A DNA stretch of 64,000 nt from Schistocephalus solidus (GCA_017591395.1 WEDG01007407.1:40398-104397), one strand, 5' to 3'; positions 1-42,700 are shown, numbered from the stretch's first letter. Notes: generated from the sequence alone by a model not told the origin. Numbers and translations are program-made.

Positions 1-153
1 TGCTGTGAGTAAAACTGAGGAGCCGAAGGTTTTTCTTTTGCGTCATATATCAACAGGGGTATCGACGGAACGCGCGTCTGGGCTTATGGCCATATCTGTG
101 CTGGTGACACGGCGAAGTTTGCTTATCTAACCTACAAAACTCATTTTCGTAGA

Positions 154-590
154 GATGCTTTGTATGGCCGCCTAAACAGGACGCGGGAATAGGAACCGCC
201 CCACCCGCTTAAAATGAGCAACCTTACGGTAAATTTCCCGAAGGGTACATATACCCGTGTCTTGGCGCTAACACTAACCCTACCATAAAATAATAAATTG
301 TCGCCTCTTAATGTTAACCCAAGCCCTAAGCTAAAAGTAAACAAATTGTAAATTGTAAAAGTAAATAAATTGTCGCCTCTTGATGTTAACCCAAGCCCTA
401 AGCTAAAAGTAAACAAGTTAGAACGAAAACAACAAAAAATCTTAGCCTAAGCGTGACCCTAACCCCAACTCTGATTTTAAACTCATATGTAAGCCTAACG
501 CTAAATTTCCTTGGAATTTAACGCAAATTCGCATGTATTGTGGGCAGTTCCTCTTCCCGTAGCCTGTTTTGGTGGCCATACACGGCATCC
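154..590. mobile_element. MITE-like element with about 45 bp terminal inverted repeats, copy 1
   Basis: The left end (154-198: GATGCTTTGTATGGCCGCC then AAACAGG...GGGAATAGGAACCG) is the reverse complement, with a few mismatches, of the right end (545-590: CAGTTCCTCTTCCCGTAGCC then TGTTTTGGTGGCCATAC...GCATCC). The interior is AT-rich with degenerate ACCCTAACCC-type runs and a 72 bp tandem duplication. No transposase frame is visible, so this is a non-autonomous DNA transposon. The superfamily is unknown because target duplications are not clear. Confidence 0.6.
292..418. repeat. 72 bp tandem duplication inside MITE copy 1
   Basis: AATAAATTGTCGCCTCTT starts at 292 and again at 364. Both are followed by near-identical ATGTTAACCCAAGCCCTAAG and CTAAAAGTAAACAA. 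Copy 2 of the element lacks this duplication. Confidence 0.8.
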
Positions 591-591
591 T

Positions 592-1209
592 TACCCTAAA
601 TGCCAAGAAGTTATGTGTCGTCGAATAGTTAATCGCTAGAATGCAGAGCACCTTATGAATATTTAACGTGCTGACGTTCATTTACTTGGGATCAGACACG
701 TGGCACAGTAATATTGTTGTTCCCTCGTCGTCGACGGTGGCAATCGCGAATGGATGCGTGACTTTGAAGTCCACCGGTGGTGGAGCCAAGCACATGATAA
801 ATTTCATCTATTCCAGTGACAGTTGCGGCCTCAGCTCCTTGTTCTTCTACATTGAAGAATAGAACTGACAGAGTAAGATGCAAACCAATCGCACTTGCCA
901 TGAGATATAGCGCAAGGGTAGAAAGCCAGTTAAAGGAGTCTACGTATTTCAAGTGAGAAAGTTCAGCATTCAATCTTCATTTCATTTCCCATAGGCCTCA
1001 AATACTTACGAAATTGAACTGAGAGAGGATTCCAGGCGCTACTACCGTCGGTCGCAAACTTTTGAATCCACAGTCAATTCTATTCGGTACGGTCACTAGC
1101 GTTCAAACCTCAAAATTTTTCCTAACCCGAGCAAGTTTCCAGATGCAAATAACATGAGGATCTATCATGCAGCATTTACGCAGTGGCAGGCAAATACTCA
1201 CTAAATAAG
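592..1209. other. Unassigned spacer
   Basis: No supported gene. Short open frames on both strands at 668-973 overlap each other and lack splice or codon support. Confidence 0.5.
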
Positions 1210-1591
1210 GTCGTCTTAACAGGTCATGGGAAAAGGAAAAACGCCACCCACTTAAAAAGGTGGCCTCATGCTAAGATACCCGTGTCTTAACGCTAACACT
1301 TACCCTAATAAACACATAAACCCTCACCATAATCTTTAAACTAGCCATAAACTAAACCTTAACTCTATAGTCAACATCATAATATCCTTAACCATTAGCC
1401 TAATCATGAGCCTAACCACAACTCTGGCCTTAACCTCAAAGGTAAACCTAAACAAAAACTTAATAATAATCTCTGCCATAGTTCTAAACATTATTTTCTT
1501 GGAATTTAACGCAAAAGTCACATCTTTAGTAGCCGGTTCCTCTTCCAGTATCATGTTTTGGTGGCCATACAAGGCATCCTTACCCTACATT
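1210..1591. mobile_element. Same MITE-like family, copy 2
   Basis: Direct-orientation copy of 154-590. It shares the internal block ACCCGTGTCTT--CGCTAACACT (near 1267), the block CTTGGAATTTAACGCAAA (near 1498) and the right end GTTTTGGTGGCCATACAAGG (1556-1575). The left inverted repeat is more diverged (TCTTAACAGGTCATGGGAAAAGG). Confidence 0.6.
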
Positions 1592-2109
1592 TATCCACAT
1601 ATATTTCACAGGGGTTTATTGCACTCTTGTCAATTCTGCATTGCAATTCGTCTGTTGACCTTAATAATTCATGTTTCACGCAGTTATACCAAATTCATTC
1701 CTTTACTATTTTGGAAATACATTTTCTTCACGCTTAGAGTTAATTTGATAATTCTTGAAGTTTCGTTATTTTCATAAGAAAATCTCTGCTACGCGTAATC
1801 CACCCATGCTGCTTCCCTACAAACTTCGTAGTAGTAAAGAACCGAGCGTTCTTAAAAAGAAGGCTTAATTTCGTTTATGTATGTCTACGTCTTCATCCTC
1901 ATATACTACTTTCAGAACTTCTTGTTTTTAGAATGTAAAGTGCGTGGTTTTTCCAGAGTAGTTAATCGTCTTCGACTCAAATGTTCATTGAAATGCCTGT
2001 CTCACCCCAAACACTCATTTCTAGATCACTTAACTCAATTTCTGCACTTAATTATTTTTGAAATTATTATCTTCATTATTATCTGGAGTTTATAGGCCAG
2101 AAATCGATT
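1592..2109. other. Unassigned AT-rich spacer
   Basis: AT-rich sequence with only short chance open frames; nothing recognisable. Confidence 0.5.
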
Positions 2110-4130
2110 AGAGAACGCTCGTGGACCCACTGAGGAGCCAAAACCCTCGTTGCTGCGTCACGCAACATGACAGAGAACATAAGACTAAAGAGAATGGGAG
2201 CCAGTACCTAACCCTGCTTCAATCCGTTGGTCACTGCGAATGCTCCGGAAACCTTCCAGTTGTTAGTGACATACGCCATCATCCCGTCATTGAGCTTAGG
2301 ACAGCCGAATTTCTGCATGATTTTTCACAATCCATCACAATTCCCTATTTCGAAGTCTTTCGTCAGATCCTCGAAGATAGTGTAGAGGTGCGTGTGCATT
2401 ACCTGGAATTTCTTTTGTAGTAGATCGTTTCGGTGGTGCCTTTGTCTCGTCGGCAGTCACATTGACTTCCCGCGAGATCTACGTGGTTGTCAAGATGATT
2501 AGGACGAATGCGAGCGACGATCTGCCCGGCGAGGTTAAGCAGTAAGATGCCTTTGTGGTTATCACAGATTTGCCGCTTCCCTTTCAGCTTGTATAGATGA
2601 ATGATGGCCACGTCCTTGAAAATCTTAGGAACCTGTCCTTGGCCCCACATCTCCTGGAATACTGCTGTAATTACCTCCATCAGCCGCGGGGAACAACGCT
2701 TATAGACTTCGGCTGGAATGGCATTGGCTTGCGCGCTGGAAGGTTATTGCAAGGCCCGGATGGTTTCTGGTAGTGAAGGCGGGATATCCAGGTCATTGTT
2801 TATGCCCACTTTGGGAAACCAGTCAATGGCAGCATCGGAGATGGTTGATGAGGGGTTGAGGACAATTCTGAAACACTTACCCTGCCAAACTGACTTTTTG
2901 TTTTCTCTATAAGAAGCGCTGTGTCATCAGAGCTCAGCAGTGGTGCGGTTCCCTTTGTGCAGGGGCCATAGACGTCCCTGATGACCTGAAAGAATTTTCT
3001 CATTTCATTGCGGTCCGCGTAAACGTAGACTTTCACAGCTTTTGCGAGCCATCCAGGTGTTCTGCAGCTCCCGAAGCTGTTGCTGTACTAGGCATCGGCA
3101 TCTGAAGCAACCTGCTCTGTTGACGTCGATCCGGTGATCCATGTAGACTTCGAGTAGTCGGTTCTTCTCAGCAAGTCGTTTGCGGATATGGGCACCATTG
3201 TCCTCAAACCAGTCATGGTGGTGATGGTGAGCATGTCCGAGGACGTCGAGAGCGTTGTACTGGATGAATTTCCACGATTCACGACATCGTGTCTCCACGG
3301 TGGCGTTAACATATGTAATTTGCAGGTCTTCAAGTCGCTGGGCAAATTGGTTGCTGAAATCAAAACTTAGAGTAGGCAAATTGACACAAGAGTATTCAAC
3401 TTACGCGGTGAACGCTTACCTAACGGTTTTCTGTGGGGTTGAAGTCAGAACTCCATTTCGGAGATGAAGTGGTGGTGATCCGTCCAGTCACCAGTACGTC
3501 CAGGCGATGCCGCTTCCAGATGAGAAATAGTCTGACAGCTTCCAGTGCCGTGATCGGGGGTGTATCCACGTGGCCCTCTCCCGCATCGAAAGGCGGAAGA
3601 ACGTTTTGCTCAGCAAGAGGTGATATTCGGCGAGGTTTGCAAAGAAGGAGGCTGTTTTAGTTACATCCACCAAGAACATGGGAACACAGCCATATCTCCC
3701 AACAACGTGCTCTTCCCTGACGCGTGTGCTGAATTCGCCAAGGAAAATCAGTTTGAATGCCCTTGGTACAGCCACTAGAATGGCGTGCAGGTCGTTGTAT
3801 AATGTCTTCTTCGCTTGCCGGAGCTCGTCATTGGAGGGGCGGGGGATAGGCGCTCATAGCACGGTCATCAGGCGAAGCCTATACCCTACGGTAGACAGGG
3901 AAGTCGTCGCACAGGGTTCTTTTTAGATGAAAGGTGACACTGACGTCGCATTGTTCGGCCTTTGAACGGCTGTTGTACAGGAAAGTGTATCCGGCACCCA
4001 CCTCCACCAGCTGACCATTTGAAAGAATTGGGCCGCTCTGATTGTAGCGATGTCCACTTTGAATCACACCAGTCCTTGGGCGACTAACGCCGTTATCCGT
4101 TCCGGTTGGTCGTTCCTCGTATTGTCTTTA
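2110..4130 (-). mobile_element. Decayed RTE-like LINE: endonuclease, linker and reverse transcriptase
   Basis: Read on the minus strand, in order: start of an AP-type endonuclease near 4060 (QLVEVGAGYTFLYNSRSKAE), its C-terminal part at 3490-3775 (RATWIHPRSRHWKLSDY), the linker with LAEKNRLLEVYM at about 3150 and the following YADRNEMRKFF, RT fingers at 2400-2680 (FQEMWGQGQVPKIFKD then CDNHKGILLLNLAG), and RT palm at 2110-2400 (YTIFEDLTKDF, VTNGLKQG). Stops and frameshifts break it throughout. The catalytic palm end and the zinc-finger tail are missing. It is dead in this copy. Confidence 0.88.
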
Positions 4131-7088
4131 ATTAGAATGAACATTTCAGACTGCTAGATTTAGCAGATGCACCCTAGCAGCCCTTAAAGTATGAGGTATT
4201 GGCGTTTTCGCTTGTTGTTTGATTTTTTCGACCGAAAGTTGCGCATCTGCGAGCCAGACCAGTTTGTAGAGGAAGTGAGCCCTCGTATTTGTTTAAGGGT
4301 ATCATTTCTAGCCCCGTACTTTACTAGGTGCTTAGCAGAGCTGTCCCCAAATAGAACTGTTGAGACACCCAAGACGGCTGCCAAATGCCATGAAGAGTCA
4401 CAGTTTGCTTTATTGGAAGAGGAAACCACGGTAACCTTTGCCACATATTGGATTGCATGTCGCCCTCTCCGTAGGCCTTTCAAATTCCTGGAAGTAGGAA
4501 GAGAGGATAAGGAGGAGAGCAGCATTACCTGGGGTGGGGACTCACATGGCGCCGGACAGCCTCACCTGAGTTAGCCCGAGGTTGAGGCGTCCACCAGGGT
4601 GTAGCTTTGCTTCGAAGGGCCACAGTGACGACTTTGGTGCCAGTTGAGGACCAGTATTTACTACCTGCACAAGACAAGTGGAGCTCTCTAGTGCTACCTG
4701 CACGGTGGTTTCCAAACTAGATACCCTTACAAATTACCCTGCAAAAACAATTAATAAAGCTCAGAAGGGTCCGCGAAATTATTTTTTGAACGTAGATGAG
4801 AGGTTTGGTCCAGCATCAAGTGGCTCATCCGAGAGGATGGTTCGAAGCCATCTGCCTTTACTTTAGTTCCCTTCTCTTTAATATTCTGCACGTTAACCCT
4901 CACGCAACTGGACGGTTCTAGCATCCGATGAAGACTTTACGAATGGTTAACGGTGCCTTTGTTTGCCTTCATCAAGAATATGACAATAAAGTTGTGAGGG
5001 CCACGGCTGGCAAAGAACAAAACTCCGTCAACTTAACACATAAAATTGCCAAAAACAGTGACCATTTAACTTATATGAGAACGATTTTATTTGTGAATTT
5101 TGGCACAACCAACGAACAGCTTTTTATAAAACCCCGAAATATAAAAGTAGAGTTTCCCAAGTCTCTGTTTATTACTTTTTTTAAAAAATAAACTGAATAC
5201 ATCTCTCTATTTAAAAAATCTGGACTGTAGACTGAGGATGAATATGCAATAACTATAATCAGCTTTTTATCACGCGATTTTATAAAGTTTACATAAAACA
5301 CAGTACTGATGAAAGGACAAGGTCTATACAATAGATATGATATCTTTGACTGTGGGAAAGCGTTTGAGAGCGTTCTCGATTGGCCTCTTTTATAGGAGCT
5401 TAGGACCAGGCATTTGAGGCCGGTTGTTATATGAACCCTAAGCTTTCTACTCCGCAGAAAACAAAAATTCCCTCCTGTTAATTCACATTTTTATTTTTCA
5501 TTAGTCGAAAACAATGTCATACAAAGTACATGTGTCCTTATGAATTCCGAGAATTACTGCAAGAGAAAGTTCACATCATTCTAAATTTTAAAGCCATGTA
5601 AGTGAGTGCCAATAGAAACTTACGATTATTGCAGTTCTACATCGTTCTAAATCACATTTTTCGGTGGGGTTCTTCTGTACAAAAGAATATTGAGAGAAAT
5701 GCAACAATACCATCAAGAGTCTGCAGTGAAGACCTTAGTGATGATTAATGAAATCCCATGTCTTTCATCGTAACTCATTCTGGAGATGCGGATTAGAGTA
5801 CAAAGAATTATATAATAAATGAAGTGAAAAGCAAAGGGTTTAATAGCCACCGTTACACGTGAATGTCTTACTAGAACCACTTCTGCAAAAGAATCCTTTG
5901 ACATTTCTAGTATATTTCAGACTAGGCGTACAGTAATAAGCGTATTGGTACTGATCAGTTTAGTCATTATATTACTATACAGAGGATATGAATTTATAGA
6001 GATTTTTTCAAAATATCAGCAAGATGTGATAACAATATAAGACAGTGAGTTAACGCAGAAGAAATGTTTACCTTATTGTTATTTTTAACATATTTAAACT
6101 AGATTTAATAAAGATGATGACATATCATATAGAGTAAAAAAGAGGACGGAACAGAATCCTAAAGGTCTTATTCATTAGTGCGCCTTGCATCCTAACGACT
6201 AAATAGATCACTGCTGACCTCTATATTATAACAAGTGCAGAAAATTAAATGGAATTGGCTATTTATTAAGTACCTAAGTGACTATATCAAAGTTTTCCTT
6301 CATTACAAACAGAAATGCTAGCCATATCAGTGCAAAACTCGCAGAGGTTTCAGTTAGATTAAGTGCAGTTCAGGGAAATATGCTTATATCTGTGAACTCT
6401 CTTTTTGTCACTTATATATAAGAGGAAATAGAAATGCTGGAGGTAATGAAATTAGCCATTGGATAAAGACTTAATTTAAAAAACGTGTGATTTCCCTGCC
6501 AACACACGGCCCCGTCCTTATGCAGGGCTAGAAGGTAATGGACGGGGCCATGGCCCCTGTGTAGTTTAGCCTTGAAAAACTGAATATTGACAATTAAATA
6601 AGTTGATAGATTAACTCGTCTATCTACTCATTTTATGCCTGACTTGCTTAAAGTAGAAGGATAACTATGCACATTTGTCTATGAAAAGATTATCAGCCTA
6701 TTTGCGTGGGTAATAAAGTCACTATTGCACGACCTATGATACGTTTTGTTTTAGTTGATGATTTGGAGGACACTCAACTGTTGACCGAGCTCTACGCTGT
6801 ATCCTTACTTTTCATTTGCGCTGTGTTTTTTCGCCCTTAGAAGGACTGCCGTACGGTATCCACTGTTTTTTTTTCATGTTTTTTGTCATACTGAAGTATT
6901 CCTATGGCATGATTTGCAGCTGCCTTTGAGGAACTAGACGTGAAATTAGTTTCTTTATGTGATTGAATAATCTACCGAGAGACTGGTTCTGGAATATGCA
7001 GAAATATCAGTCATATTTTGGATTTTGACCAGCTTTCAAAGTAACTATGAAGCTAAGTTACTGGGGTTGTCACCGAAACATGATTTAG
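4131..7088. other. Unassigned region upstream of the unknown gene
   Basis: AT-rich from about 5000 on, with no confident coding exon. A 127-codon frame at 4191-4574 has no family resemblance or splice context and may be chance or old repeat. A GC-rich hairpin sits at 6509-6549. Upstream exons of the 7-8.8 kb gene may lie here unseen. Confidence 0.4.
6509..6549. repeat. Short perfect hairpin, 10 bp stem
   Basis: GGCCCCGTCC (6509-6518) and its exact reverse complement GGACGGGGCC (6540-6549) are separated by 21 bases, in an otherwise AT-rich stretch. The function is unknown; it may be the trace of a small element. Confidence 0.6.
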
Positions 7089-8806
7089 AATTGGAATGCA
7101 TGTGCTAAGAGGGCATATTACGCCACCCCTGAGGATCCCTCTGTCACGTCTACGTCATCCACGGTGGCCAAAGAATTTCGAAACGGCAAATTCCCGAGCT
7201 TAGCCCAGAGGCTTCAGTGGGTAGATAATTTTACGTAATTATAAGGTGGTCTAGACAACCTTGAGGTCAACAAAAGCCGAAATAGGTTTGGTGGGAACAG
7301 TTTTTCAACAAACTTGCTGGAATTCTGCTTGAAAGCACAACTGTCTCACTCTTCATTGCATTTATTGTTCCAGCTGCTTCGGCCGTACCACACGGAGGTC
7401 TCAAGGGATCCGCCGACGCTTTTGCAAACGCATAGAACAAGCATTAGCAAGCCTCTTTCGAATGGGAGGAACGTGCATTTGGGCATTGAAGATACCTCGC
7501 AGTTCCAATTCAATTATCCACAATGAGTACATGCTGTCAACAGAAGCACCCAATAATGCTGTACTTATCGGCAACCGAACATGTGTATTGACATCTGTAT
7601 TGGCTAACGAGATACAGTACCACCCCTACTTGGACTGCACGGACGTGTTTACGACTTATAGTTAATCCTCCAAAATTTTTATTTTTAGATCCCCCCGTTT
7701 AGAAAATAGTACATGTACTGCCAATTTATCTAATATTATTTGTAGATATGTCCCCTTTAATATTGAGGGGCAATTTTTCCTCCTTTCCCTATTACACACC
7801 TATAATGTACAGTGACTTTATATCTCCATTGTTTTAAGGTCATGCAGATGTACTCACTAGTTGAATTCGCAACTGATAGTGGCGTAGCTGCAACACTCTG
7901 GTAAGGTAACTAAAATGTTTCAATAATATTAATTTAGGAAAAAAATTGACTACTTAAAAGAAGAAGTACTCAAACTGGGCACTGGGACGGATGGTGGCTA
8001 TGATGGACGAACACAGGTGATGATCGTCGACAAGGACATGCAGTTGCCAATCATCCCTTTGCCATTTTGCCCGAACGAGGCTTATTATGACTTCATTTCC
8101 AAGTTTAGCGCCGATACCAACGTTGCACAACAAACGGTAGGTTAGCAGGCACAGCAATTCTACATGGCTTATAAATTAAATATCTGTCTACAATGAATGG
8201 CAGGAGCAAGAAATAGTTCTTAAGAAATATTCTGAGGCCATGCTCGGACCACCGATATGTCTCAACTTCTGTCGAGCTGGGTTAACGAGCAAGAGGTCTT
8301 CTATATGTAGCCCGTTATCCACTGACGTCAGTGGTAGGTCAATCTTCTCGTTTTGACACATATAGAGGCCATTTGCTGAAACGCTCATTATGGTACCTGC
8401 CATGATGAAATTGTTCGGGAAACAGTCATCAAATGGTTTCATGGAACCAGAGACCGCTATGGTGGCCGAACTAAACGCTTTGGCAGTGCTGAGATGGTGA
8501 AACATTTTGCATTGAATGATTTCGAGAAATCCATTTAGCTTCCCCTGGAGACAACATTCCCCAGAATGAACTTCCTACTTGCTCAATCGGAAGGCACCGT
8601 AACTCCCGTTGATAAATTTAATACAAATTACCTGGTAGTTAGTTTAAGCTATTTGACTTTATATGCAGAAGTAAACTATAAATTTAATGTTAGCTACAAC
8701 TTGACTCACTATACAATCACCTTGGTTAGATTCTTCTGACCGAACCAATTTTTTTTTTCAGATATCGGCCCGGCAGAATACAGATGACGAGGATATCGTA
8801 TACTGA
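7089..8806 (+). CDS. Last exons of an unrecognised + strand gene
   Basis: Not recognised. Candidate exons: 7089-7220 (after TTTAG; reads AKRAYYATPEDPSVTSTS...), 7374-7526 (after TGTTCCAG), 7938-8136 (after AATTTAG, donor ACG|GTAGGT; reads KKIDYLKEEVLKLGTGTDGG, later DKDMQLPIIPLPFCPNEAYY), 8204 to about 8326 or 8333 (EQEIVLKKYSEAMLGPP), and 8762-8806 (ISARQNTDDEDIVY, stop). The 7938 and 8204 exons join cleanly in phase 0. An AATAAA signal at 8864 follows the last stop. Unsolved: exon 7374-7526 only joins in frame in its second reading, which needs donor GA|GTACAT and a different end for 7089-7220. The end of the 8204 exon is either GAC|GTCAGT or GTG|GTAGGT. No domain is visible; the protein looks soluble, with no signal peptide or membrane segment. 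Confidence 0.5.
7938..8136 (+). CDS. Best-supported internal exon of the unrecognised gene
   Basis: It is open only in the phase that starts with one completing base; the other two frames stop within a dozen codons. It has a good acceptor (TTAATATTAATTTAG) and donor (GTAGGT). The 66 codons give a mixed, protein-like sequence with acidic and aromatic residues (FCPNEAYYDFISKFSADTN) rather than low complexity. Confidence 0.6.
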
Positions 8807-8863
8807 TTGAATGCTAGCACCTTTGTAAATAATTTTATTACACTTTTACTTTGCTTGTTTTTT

Positions 8864-8869
8864 AATAAA
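8864..8869 (+). promoter_or_regulatory. Polyadenylation signal AATAAA
   Basis: Canonical hexamer 58 bases past the candidate stop codon of the upstream gene. It is followed by an AT-rich stretch. It marks the likely 3' end of that gene and the start of the intergenic space before TLK. Confidence 0.6.
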
Positions 8870-10560
8870 GAATCAAATGCATATAATTGCATTCCTATAT
8901 TATATATCATCGCGAGGGGTGGCTGATCTTATGAAATAAGGGTGTTGGGTTGTTAAACGCGAACGCTTTGTGTTTTCGTAGACGAAAATTGCTGACAATA
9001 TCACTGGGCTATCTTCCGTAGGCCTTAAGGGTTGCGATGTTCCACAGTTCAGCGTGCAAAAAGAGAACAGAGCTACATGCAAGGAATTAAAAAGAAGTGT
9101 GAATGCGGGCTGGGGTAAAAAATGTGAAATAGGAGGCGTCACGCTGGGAATTTTTTGTTGGATGGGGCAACGGGGGGATTTTTGCACAAGGCCCCGTCCC
9201 CAGCCCCGTCCAACCCCGTCGAATCCCATTGCTACCCCGGAGGCTTGACGTGAATAGACGGGGTGGGTTCTAGCAGGGTGTAAGGTAATATAGCCCGCTT
9301 TTTGCTGTGGCATGTGTCACTGAAGACGATGTTTGAGTGCCTCCAGGGTTGGAGCAATAGAAATTGTGTCAGGCAGGATATGACACAGTTTGATAATAGG
9401 TACTTTGTCACGTCCAATCTAGATTGGGCATGCGTAGTTGGAAGAGATGTCCCAGGAGACCTGTTGTAGTTGCGACTTTCGAAAAAGAACCCACACCAGA
9501 TCGCACAATCCCAGTGCAATTACCAGTAATTATGAGGATAAAAATTTAGGTTATTCAGGCGTGTTGCATTTGGGAGAGCTCCATGAAATCTGTCTAATTT
9601 TGTTGTCCATCTCAGAACCATTCTGGGTAGCTTGTACTCATGCTGCCCCTAGAATCTTCTTGCTTGCATCGCGTATTTAAATTGCCACCGTTAAACTTTC
9701 AGAAAATCTTTGAGAAGCATACTTCAGTGAAAAGTGTTAATGGCAGCTTGCTTGTGGGTATACTTGAAGTTGCATTCCAAAGGTTTCTTAATGGCTGCAA
9801 AATTTTTATCACCCAAACGCCGATATACTTCTGAGTTCCTACTTGCTGGAGTGCCATTCTGTTCAAACGGTATGCGCGCGTACCGGAGAACTGGTTTCTA
9901 ATTCTGAGCTGTACTATGGTAATTTTGTTGAAAACTGAAAGATGGGAGACATCGGCTGGAGCACTTTTACACACGATAAATATTTTCTTGTATGCCTTTC
10001 CAGATTTTGTTATCATTCACACATCGAATCCAATTTTTGAACACAATATTCAATAAGCAAGATTATGTATGATAGTCCCAGAACCGAACAATGCGTCTTT
10101 TTTTCTGATCAATTTGGCATCTAGGAATTTTCACAAAAAAATAAAACAAACGAATCCTCATAGCCTAATTCATCCTGGCATGTCAAAGTGTCGTACGGTA
10201 CATGAGCTCGAACGATTTGAACTCTTTGCACCAGCAGGATTTGTTTTTCTGTATATCAGAGATAAAGTCACCGCGCGCTGCTTGGTGGAGATGCTTTGCC
10301 GTCCTCTCTTTCGGAGTTGACTGGGCTTTGGGAGTTTCCAGCACCATTTTTGCGTACTGCAGATTCAATAGGCGTCAGCGTTCGTGTCTGTGGAGTCTGA
10401 ATCTCCACACTCCTTTCTTTGACACTTTTATTGTTAGGGTTACGCCATACCTGCCCACACCTATTTTCAGGTGCGGTCTGTTTCCCTTCGAGATTTTTGA
10501 TCTCGAGCATTAACGACGCCCCGGAATTTATTTTAAGTAGCATCTTTTTAACTTGTTTCA
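8870..10560. other. Intergenic space and presumed TLK promoter / 5' UTR
   Basis: No supported coding exon. It contains the C-tract cluster at 9192-9217. No convincing TATA box or 5' UTR intron could be fixed by eye. A 164-codon minus-strand frame at 10268-10762 is a shadow of TLK exon 1 and its leader. Confidence 0.5.
9192..9217 (-). promoter_or_regulatory. Potential G-quadruplex (four C4 tracts on the + strand)
   Basis: CCCC tracts at 9192-9195, 9198-9201, 9204-9207 and 9214-9217 give G4 tracts on the minus strand with loops of 6, 2 and 2 bases, meeting the usual G4 pattern. It lies 1.3 kb before the TLK start codon in the intergenic space. A promoter role is inference only. Confidence 0.5.
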
Positions 10561-41484
<30,924 letters not shown>

Positions 41485-42700
41485 CCTCCGCTTCCCCTCT
41501 GCATAGTCTTTTGTGTCTAATTTCGTCCCTGTGTACAAGCCATCTCTCACGCAATCGTTTCAAGGTCCCCCTTTTCACTCAACGCCTTCTGTACATTCAT
41601 CTCGACTTCACAGCCCTGTTTGAGACCTGAATCCGGTATGCCGCGGTTGACATGGCCTACCCCCATCCAAAGTTTGCTTACCATGCCCTCCGAACGGGGC
41701 ATGGTTTTGACTACTGCCGCGCCCTCTTTAAGGCTGCTCTCTCCGTGTAAATACCTTGTGACTTCTTAGTCCGATTTTGAGCATATTCTATGTGTAGGAG
41801 AGTCCTGCACCTATTCCTCTCTACCTCCCCACCCCGTTTCCCCCTCTTGAATCTCCTTTTTTAGATTTCTTTGTGGTGCGCAGTATCGTCACCAGCATAT
41901 CCCTGTCCGCCGGTAGCCCTGATGCTTCCTCCTGTCTGCCTCTCCCTCCAGCTTATCCAATATTCGACATTCTTTGACCACAACAAGAGTTCTGGTCTTT
42001 AAAACCAGCTCTTCCTTTAGCATTTCAGTTTTCTTTTCCAACACCACACCCACCATCACCCCGCCGTCGTTATCTTCTGTATCAGGGCCCCTGCCTTTAT
42101 TTCAGTGTGAAGTCAGCTGTTCGAGCTCATCTGTGCATCTGAAGGGTTTGTCTTCTGCGCACCACACAACAAAGAGCACAAAGATTGACTTTTTCCGACA
42201 ATCCACCCTCAGAGTTATTTTTGTGTGCGTAAAGCCGGTGGTGAGGAGAGAGCGAGAGAGAACCTCTATATACGCGTACGCCTGATTCGTGGGAGAGGGA
42301 ACGGGCAAAAGAAACTTTCGAGGCACTGACAACGAGTCCTATCCTCACTACTCACGTGCAGGATTGTCCCATCCTCACCCTTTTATCTGGCAATGGCTCC
42401 GCGCCAGAGACACGCCCATCTTCTCTTGCCTGCGAATCTTGTTTATTCCCCACCCGCGCCCCGTCCGCTCTCCTGTTTGACCGTGTTCTTTTTTACTCTC
42501 GCGAGGTCACGTTATTTGTGTGAAATTAAATCGATTCGCAAATACACCTCTATAAGCACATGCATAGGATGTGGGGAGGCAGTTAGGCTGTCTGGGGGGG
42601 GGGGTCACTTTGATGAATTGCCATTTGTCTAGCTACAGGACGTGGGCCCTTTACCCAATTTTTTGTCCGTCTCTACGAGACTGTTTAGATACTGGGGTGC
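41485..42700 (+). other. Presumed TLK 3' UTR and downstream sequence
   Basis: Pyrimidine-rich from 41500 to about 42500, unlike the AT-rich flanks, as often seen in 3' UTRs. No canonical AATAAA found before 42900, so the transcript end is not fixed. It contains an 11 bp G run at 42594-42604. Confidence 0.35.

Noticed and set aside
430..480. Telomere-like ACCCTAACCC stretches near the left end
   Set aside because: They are few, degenerate and inside both copies of a TIR element, not a tandem TTAGGG tract.
41974..42285. 103-codon frame after the TLK stop
   Set aside because: Pyrimidine-rich low-complexity sequence in the presumed 3' UTR, no splice signals.
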